Origin: Grifola frondosa
Lineage: Eukaryota > Basidiomycota > Agaricomycetes > Polyporales > Grifolaceae
Length of the DNA stretch: 64,000 nt
Assembly: GCA_001683735.1 (NCBI GenBank)
Contig: LUGG01000005.1
Span: forward strand, 1,674,001 to 1,738,000
Direction: 5' to 3'
Made by a program: the position numbers and the translations under genes. This document shows, piece after piece, positions 56,950 through 64,000 of the stretch; within the stretch, counting starts at the first letter, position 1, and the number at the start of each line of letters is the position of its first letter. Below the pieces are notes generated by a model. It saw only the letters and a list, made by a program, of their open reading frames with translations. It did no database searches and was not told where the DNA came from.

Positions 56950-57940
56950 ACAAGCTCAATTGAGTTGTTCTGTTTTCTTCCCGCACTGCCTTCGGACTTC
57001 TCATGGATCTCGACTAGCGCGAATGATCTCTCTGAGGAGGTTGTGTGCATAGACGACGCACGCGTTTACATCTTCCGCGCATTCCTGCGAATGACCGTGA
57101 TGATACCTCCTCACTTCTATGAGCCGGCACAAAGAAGACACACGATCGTGGACGACACCATGTTTTGCAGGTCTGCGTGTTCGGGTGGCGAAAGTCAGCC
57201 TTCTGAAGTTCTACGACATTTGGTACAACAATGACTTGGAGTTGAACTTCGCTGCTATAACATGTTGTTACGTGACGGCGGAGCATCGCTGCAACTCCGC
57301 CGTGGACGCAGCACATCGCTCGACGCGTGATTCTGTGTTCGTCAATGTGCAACCGAGACCGCGGTCGCCACTGGTTCTGTTCCTATCTCATTTGGCGAGC
57401 AACCAGTTTACCGTAGTTGACACACAGCCTGTGCTTCGACTTCCCCTTCTGACGTCACCATTCGGCGATGCGTTGTCTGTTTACAACCGTGGTTTGCTCA
57501 CCTTGAGTCCGTGCTGTTGTATCATCTTCGGAGGATACGTCGTGGCTGATCAAGCTGTTCTCTTCATTGTTCATCTTATTAATGCCCGGCATGGTTGCTG
57601 CATACATGTTGCAATATTTTCAGAAGCGGTGCCATTGCAGTCTCCTGATCTCAACCATTGCAATGAACCTTCCAACGTTCCTCGCATTCTCGGGGATTCA
57701 ACGTTCAACCGTGACACGCTGCCGTCTTAGGTGGGCCTCATCACCACTGTTTCGGTATGAAGTGTCGGTGCTGAGGTGAGGTCTGTGCGTTGGTACGTCC
57801 TCTGCGCACATTGGGCCATTCGTGTAATTTCATTTGTACGAAAATACGAAAATGTGCCTCCGGGAATATCACAGCATCGATGCGGTCAACCAGATCGTAA
57901 CAGCGAGGAGATGCCAGCGCGGTGATGTTATCCTCGAGGG
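56950..57940 (+). other. U block upstream of DUF6533 copy 4
   Basis: This copy has the longest open frame of the four (57119-57730, 203 codons), containing LLKFYDIWYNND and a segment ending LFLSHLASNQ. The same frame is interrupted in the other copies. No family is recognised. The TATA-like box of the gene is at 57943-57950. Confidence 0.4.
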
Positions 57941-58012
57941 TGAATATAAGAGTAGGATCTCTCCATCGCTGCTAATGCGTTGAGTCCCAAGTCTTTCAAA
58001 CTACCTTATATC

Positions 58013-59698
58013 ATGTCATCCACCGTCAGTGCTGAGGAGGATCAGCAACTGTAAGTGATGCTCACTGCAATATTTCCTCATCTAATGTATCCTATCGGAC
58101 AGCTTCATCTCGATATGTTGTGGTGTATCAGCATCTGGTCAGTGGTTCACTTGTGATCTCGACTCATTCTCGTATTCTCATTTGTCGCAGCTCTGCTGGT
58201 ATATGAGTACATTATTACCTTTGATCGTGAATATCAGCTTGTCTGGAAGCGCCAATTCTCAGCCGCCACCTTAGTATTCTTGCTAGCACGGTATCCTATA
58301 CTTCTAGCGAATATTCTTATACTTCTGACCATATATCCACTGTCAACAAAGGTACAGTTGGCATCCTGTTACTGTAGACTGTCTTAGCCCACTCAAAATT
58401 TCCAGAGCTGTTCCGCATTGGTTTGGTCACAGGCAACTTTAGAGTTGCTCTTCCTGTTGCTTTTGGCCAGTGAGTGTCCATCGTTCATATGATATCTCCA
58501 CTCCTGACTGACCATTTGCATTCTGGGAAGCATTCTCAAGTCTCCGAGTGTATGCCTTGTCAGGTCGTCGATGGCAAATGGCTTCATTGGTATGCATCCT
58601 GTCACTGGTCACCTTAGGCATTGCACTGGTGAGCCGTGTTCTTTGCAGCGAGCCTGGAATGTAACTGAAATAGCACATACATGTGTAGTTTACATATGTG
58701 CACCAAATGGCTCTTGTAGCCCCACCTCCCATCAATTGCACATCCGTTGTTCTGGTCTCACCAGAGCTCTTGAATATGTCAGTGAAATTACTCCATGTCA
58801 CTACATCTTGTTGATTGAATCAATGTGTCATATAGATGTATGTATTGCTCCTGGTTTCATATTTCTCAAATGCTCAGCTCATGTAATACTCCCAGTGGAG
58901 TATGTAGAACGTGCAATACAAATCACTGCAGACATACTTGTTCTTGCAGTGACTGTACACCAAACATACTGGAGAATACGAGTTTCCACGGAGGATATGC
59001 TCCGAACTCCATTGCACTCTTTGATCTTGAGGGATGGTCAGTATTGATTCCTGCCTCAATATCTCCACTGACCTGATGTACCTCCGTCAGGCACAATATA
59101 CTTCTTGCAAGTTACCAATAGTTAAGACAGGCCTGATATTTTTTTAATGAACATGCACTTCATAGAGTTTTATTGATCTTGAACATTGTGGATGTCCTCC
59201 TGCTTTATTTTGGAGAGACATTTGTAAGTAGATTTGATTCACATCCCTGCTAATACTCACTCAAGACATAGTACCATCATCAGGCATCTACCTTATATCA
59301 CCCAGTTCAATCGACCCGTCAGTAACCGCGAATTAATTGTGCTTCACTTTGTTTTCTGTTGATATTCGTTATCATACAGAATCAGCGCAATTATCATATC
59401 ACGATTCATGCTCAATCTCCGCGAGGTTGATGCATCCCAGCGCGGCACCGAAGACTCAAGTCGCCCATCGTTTGTCGGCTCTGTCCAGTTTGTAGCTTTC
59501 GTCGAACCCCTCGGTGCCCCTCTGGAGCACGAATTCTCGTTCTCTGCTATCAATTCCGGTTCCTTGGACGAGCAGGAAGCTGGTTGGGAGAGCGAGCACG
59601 AGGATGTACCCGACCGCGACCAAGAAATAGCTTCAGGCCATGCTAGCATTCTCGCGCCATCTGAAGCCGAACCTGGTCCGTCCGGAGTCACAGCCTGA
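58013..59698 (+). pseudogene. DUF6533 membrane protein, copy 4, nonsense and frameshift
   Basis: Same 11-exon plan as copies 2 and 3 and near-complete. Exon 1 starts at 58013 (MSSTVSAEED). Exon 6 carries an in-frame TGA at 58812-58814 where copy 1 has CGA and copy 3 CAA. Exon 10 (59284-59317) is 34 instead of 35 nt, so the last exon is out of frame. The last exon itself is still open from ISRFMLNLR to a stop at 59696. The DUF6533 signature is altered to LVWKRQF. Broken only recently, judging by how little else has changed. Confidence 0.82.
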
Positions 59699-60530
59699 GC
59701 TATAATCGCGATATTTTTTGGTCCGTATGGCATTGTTTTCTCGTTGCTATTTTGCAGGTGCTCATGCTGACCCTGGAAGAAAGATGCTTGTGGGAATTCG
59801 AATGCGTCTGAAGTCGGGCGTCATATGTCGATGTTTTCTTGGATGGTGAACTTGGTGTCATAATTTATAGAGACCAAATTATATGCACTAAACCATCATC
59901 GCGATCTCTTGTATATTCACGTTGTAATGTGTGGATCAATCATACAGAAGCCGTATCTTATACAGGTTCGTCGGTATTAATCACTCACTGATGAAGTGTT
60001 CATCATGCCGCACTGCGAAGAAAAAAGGGAATGATTGTGTTCATGCACGGTATGTCCAACATCCGTCCAACGACTTTCTCAGCGACCTACAGTCGATGTG
60101 CCAGAAACATCAGCGGTGAGCACATATGCTTTACCACGCGCCAAAAGAAAATGTACATACTGTTCACGCGAGATATATTGTGATTGAACCACATGAGTTC
60201 TACGGCGCACTGCTCAGCTTTACTCTTCATGATTCAATAAATATGAGACTCACAATCTGAGATGTAGATGGGGGAAGCGAACGACTTAATTTTTCCCTCT
60301 TCTATGACTACTACCTTCCCCGTGTCCGATCCAATCTCAGCTTGCAATTCATGCGAAGCCCGAGCCGCGCACACTGCTTGCACGGGTAGGGATGCTAGAT
60401 GACCTCTCACATGAACTTCCTCACAACCCGCACCTCAACTCGCGATAACGACACCTAACTGCACTCCCTTATGCGCTCACTCGTAATCTGCAAAAATATC
60501 TCACACGAGCCATGTACGGGCAACCAGAGC
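59699..60530. other. D block downstream of DUF6533 copy 4
   Basis: Conserved with the other D blocks and especially with 50500-51300. It shows short frames only, and no gene is supported. Confidence 0.4.
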
Positions 60531-60544
60531 TTCACCAAGCTCTG

Positions 60545-62110
60545 CATGAGCACACGCATCCGTAAGCAAGCCACTCAACCAGGAGCGGGCGCATGAGTAC
60601 ACACCTATTCCTGCAGCGCCCGCACGTTCGACGACGGGTTGAACATTCCGCAGTCACCCGCCCACGTACCGAGGTCCTCAAAATGAACGTGGGTGGCGAG
60701 ATGATGCTTGGGTCGAGGAACGGCGGCGGCGCCGCCATCATCGGCTGCTCTACGCCTGGCCATCGCGAGTAACGTTCCATTCGGCGCCAGCCTGACGTTG
60801 TGCCCCAGGTTCGCGAGCGTTATGCGCAGCGTGAGCGTGTATCTGCATGTAAGTGAGTGCGCGCGCGAGAAGAGGGGAAAGGCGGGAAGCGCACCGCTCG
60901 GCCGCAACGTTGGAGAGCAACTCGCAAAGCAGCTCGACCTGTATGTTGATCGCACCAAGGTCGAGCTCCGCGGGAAACAGGTTAGCTATCTCCAGCAAAA
61001 CGATCACAGAGAAAGCGCCATGGCCAGGATGTCGTTCAGGGCGTATCACGGCACCAACGCTTAGCCCACAGCATGCCAAGGGGGCGGTGACGCAACTGTA
61101 AGTGGGGAATCGAGCAGATTCATGATGTAGAGCCCTTGGGCCGGAGCGCGACCTCGCGGTGCTCGAACAGCATCTTGTTCCACGACACGCAGCGCAGCGC
61201 AACGCACGCGAGCCACAGCTTCGCATAGTGTAGCTGGCCCGTCAGGATCTTGCGCGCGAGCACATCTTCGTCCATCGTTTCCCTCACATTCGCCGTAGAC
61301 AACATAGTGAGCAGGAGATGACCACAGATACGGTGGAACTCGCCGCAGTCCGCAAATAACTCGTCGGGGGCGCTAAATGAATGCAAGCAGCAAGCGTATT
61401 ATGATTGATTTGATCATTCAACGAGGAGAGCGTCTCATGGATTTGCACTGCACAAGAATGTGAGCATGAAGAAATGAAGTCATGATGGTCACACGCACCA
61501 TTTGCGCGATCAAATCAACCTACGAAACGAATCGCACGTCCGTCGGAGACGCGATGGCATGCGCAAGGAGGCTAATCGAGGCCTCATTAGGAAGGACGAC
61601 TGGGCGGCCAGTACGCAGGCTCATCCTACCGAAGTCAGAGCGTACGCAATATAATCAAAGGGGTAACGTACTGGTGGGAAAACCAATATCAGCACAACCA
61701 AATCCATGTGGATACAACCGCGATATTGAATGCAAGTGAGGGACCTGAAGCTATAAAATATGAGAGTCCGATGCTCACCGAGATTTCATTTTCTTCTTCA
61801 GTCGGTCTCTTGCTGTCTGCATCTGTTATCTTCTCCAGCACACGATGCAAGCCCCAAACCAGCGACATGCACGTCGCATGCCAGCTCCCATCCGTTCGAG
61901 CTCGTAGGCCCCACGTACAATCTCCCGTCATGCCCACGACGCATACGCGACAAAAGCGTACCTTAACTGCCTGCCTCCTGGCACACGATGGGGTCAAATA
62001 GCGACGAGCGCGCAATGTTCTGCGCCTCCTCGAGGAAGCGGTAAAACGCATGAATGAGCAGGCTCGGAATTTGACTGCGATGGCGAGAATCGCGTCGACT
62101 GTCCACCGCG
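60545..62110 (-). pseudogene. PrtT-like transcription factor remnant 6
   Basis: A-type copy with recognisable pieces in order on the minus strand. There is FYRFLEEAQNIARSSLFDPI near 62045-61985, then DSKRPTEEEN near 61830-61800. The residues AKLWLACVALRCVSW followed by NKMLFEHREVALRPKG lie at 61230-61140, LLEIANLFPAELDLGAI at about 61000-60950, and DPSIISPPTF near 60700-60680. Frames shift between them, and the first piece ends at a TAA where copy 3 has GAA. No zinc cluster is seen. Confidence 0.65.
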
Positions 62111-62149
62111 TGCACTCCATGAGTATCCCATAGGTACCATAGCTCAGTT

Positions 62150-63680
62150 CAAATACTAGGATAAAGATGTGGCATCCCGAGAAGAAGCTGGGGCGAAAGT
62201 GAATGTCAAGAGAAAGGCGCTATGGCCCAGACGCTCGTGTTCCTGCCACATGCCTCTTCCTTAGTACTTAACGCTTCTCAATGTCTCTTCGCTGTCCACC
62301 TTCCTCTCATGCGCATTGCGCAAGCCTGTTGATAGATTATTTACTTGATCGCACATCAGGTGAACTAATAGAGGGCATAAGTATGTGTAGTCGCCAACCT
62401 TCGAGCTCCCTTTGCTCGGCTTTGGCTGTACTCTTCCCTGCCCCGGGCGAACCTGTGATGCCCCTCGCGTGTCCTCTCACCATATGTCGCCTTGCATTTC
62501 ACCAATCCACCTCCGCACAGTATCTGCATACCCCATGCTCTCACCAACGCCATCTCACAGTCCACTTGATCACACTCACCGACTCATATAGTCGTCACCA
62601 TGTTGTGTGCGCGCTCGTGCAGTTCTCATCATCTCCACCTCTGTGCAATCTCCCGAAGCCACGCGCTCTGCCCTGACTAGTAGCTGGCTTGCCGACGCGG
62701 AACTGTAGAATGTATCGCTGTCGCTATATTCAACACAGAAGTGTCTTTGCTAGTGGTGTGCTCATACTGAGCAATGTGAGTAAACCAGTGAATCATGCGT
62801 GCTTCGAGAGATGAGCGGTCATTGCATCCTGCAGCACTGGCTAAAGTCTATGCCCCCGACTGACTCAGTCGTCTCGTACCATCGTCAGTGCTCATGCAAA
62901 AATGAAGGCGTGTCGGCCTGGTGTATGCTACTGCTGGAATACAAGCCCCACCCCCTACGAATATGCAGTCATCCAAGGTCGATCCGAAACGCGCTGAATG
63001 CGCATTGTAGACCTCGTCGTCCTAGATGAGTTGCTCGGAGCCCCCGCTCGTCAGTGCTACCACTACGTTCGTCGTTTGAAGCAACTTCTTGCGCACAATG
63101 CTAACGACGGATGCCTTATAAGCTAGCAATATAGTGACTCCGTGACGCAACGTCATCTCTGATATCCGCCACTGGTCATCCATAGCCATAGCACAGCTCG
63201 CGTTCATATCTGTCGCCGCTCCCCAGCTTGTTCGAGGTATCCTTGTGCTTGCACCTGGTCCTCGGATCTCATACTGCACAGCACGCTCTTCATCCGCACA
63301 ACCACAGTATATTGGCGATGTCTCGTCTCGTGCATGTTCGCTGCATGCTTGGCTTGAAGTTATTATCTTGCGGAGTGCTAACCCGTTTTCCATTCCTGAG
63401 GATCCGCACGGGACCACGTACGAGCTGTCCATCACCCCGAACAAAGAACACACATCGATATCCGCGGTGCAGTTATGGCAGACGGCAGCAGGCGTAGCTA
63501 CCAGGGGTGAGATCATGCACTGAAGCAAAGAAAACATATCCAGTAGCGCGACAGGAAATTTGGAATTAGGAATGTCCTACGATAAAGCTATCAGTTGACG
63601 CCCGAGATGCTCCCTCGCTTTGCTACGGTCAGGATCTGTATAACATCAAAGCACGCACTTGGCCATGTCGTGCACGACTG
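62150..63680 (+). repeat. Partial tandem unit B4 (L-X)
   Basis: L occupies 62150-62920 and X about 62920-63540 with its tail. Similarity to the B1 and B3 units stops at about 63680, inside the X tail, where the sequence changes to DNA not seen elsewhere in the window. Confidence 0.65.
62920..63540. other. X block, copy 3
   Basis: Frames are open on both strands again (plus 63245-63523, minus 63537-63022, the latter 171 codons and the longest of the three copies). No family is recognised. Confidence 0.35.
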
Positions 63681-64000
63681 TCGACTGCGGGACCACCCGA
63701 CGTACTTCAAAGTCATCGACTGGGCGTTCAAGCGGTACCGCACCGCACTGCAGCGGTAATCTCAGCAACCGCGCTGCCAGAATTCCTATACTCCCATTTT
63801 CAGTGCGTCACACCTTCGCTGCAGTGTGCCTGCAGATAGTGCTCATGTGCTCGCGCAGACCAGATGACTTCGCGTGCCATTATCATTGGGCGGACATGTT
63901 CCTGCTGAACGCGACGTATTTTCGTGCGGCCACGCTGTAGGCTGTCAAGGACCGGCTGGTTCTACATAGTATCAGAGACCACGGGCCCCATATGCTACCT
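63680..64000 (+). other. Sequence beyond the array, possible gene fragment
   Basis: After the break in similarity at about 63680 the plus strand reads RDHPTYFKVIDWAFKRYR before a stop at about 63767. It may be part of a gene entering the array or the edge of another insertion. The window ends too soon to say. Confidence 0.3.

Larger units (their letters stand above)
56160..62150 (+). repeat. Tandem unit A4 (L-U-DUF6533-D-TF)
   Basis: This is the cleanest A unit, uninterrupted by large insertions: L 56160-56940, U 56950-57940, DUF6533 copy 4, D, transcription-factor remnant 6. It is useful as the reference for empty insertion sites, for example the undisturbed leader around 56260-56310 where other copies carry MULE insertions. 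Confidence 0.75.

Noticed and set aside
57119..57730. 203-codon frame in the fourth U block as an intact gene
   Set aside because: The same frame is broken in the other three U blocks and resembles no family I know. It is kept only as an unassigned block.
1..64000. CRISPR array, tRNA or rRNA genes, telomeric TTAGGG repeats
   Set aside because: None was seen on reading both strands. The periodic repeats found are subterminal transposon repeats and gene-sized tandem units.

Overview
The window is a repeat-rich piece of a filamentous basidiomycete genome, probably an agaricomycete such as a polypore. The evidence is short GT-AG introns of about 50-60 nt, DUF6533 membrane-protein genes in the agaricomycete style, remnants of PrtT-like fungal-specific transcription factors, and Mutator-like, hAT and LTR elements of fungal type. 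I saw no tRNA, rRNA, CRISPR array or single-copy housekeeping gene. The species cannot be named from this.

Layout. From about 490 to 63680 the DNA is a tandem array of two related units, all in the same orientation. The A unit reads leader (L) - upstream block (U) - DUF6533 gene (+ strand) - downstream block (D) - transcription-factor remnant (- strand). The B unit reads L - block X - transcription-factor remnant (- strand). The order is A1 (490-7860), B1 (7860-13940), an A/B hybrid (13940-20780), A3 (20780-52480, expanded by a transposon nest), B3 (52480-56160), A4 (56160-62150) and a partial B4 (62150-63680). Of the four DUF6533 copies, 15783-17498 and 48790-50478 have complete 11-exon reading frames (380 and 372 aa), while 3358-5080 and 58013-59698 are broken. 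All six transcription-factor copies are decayed and none shows a zinc cluster.

The transposon nest. A Mutator-like element (MULE) occupies 20890-47001 and is bounded by a perfect 9-bp duplication (TCTTTTTAC). It encodes a GCM1-type zinc finger, a MULE transposase, a USP-like cysteine peptidase and a PHD finger in one chain, broken in its second half. Inside it sits a hAT element, 27737-46871, with a perfect 8-bp duplication (TTGTCGCG). Inside the hAT sits an LTR retroelement, 27918-42750, with two nearly identical 1738-bp LTRs and a 4-bp duplication (GCGT). The retroelement codes on the minus strand for Gag, a CCHC knuckle and two retropepsin-like domains, but no reverse transcriptase or integrase is visible. 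It also carries a 3-kb GC-rich block with twelve GACGCGTC palindromes and, on the opposite strand, a tiny 4-exon gene for a 58-residue protein. The last is the best candidate for something undescribed.

Other insertions. A 606-bp deletion derivative of the MULE (613-1218) and a MITE (about 1237-1659) lie in the first L block. A non-autonomous hAT (8133-10517) with an 8-bp duplication splits the second. A 53-bp insertion with 12-bp duplications is shared by two B units, so it predates their duplication.
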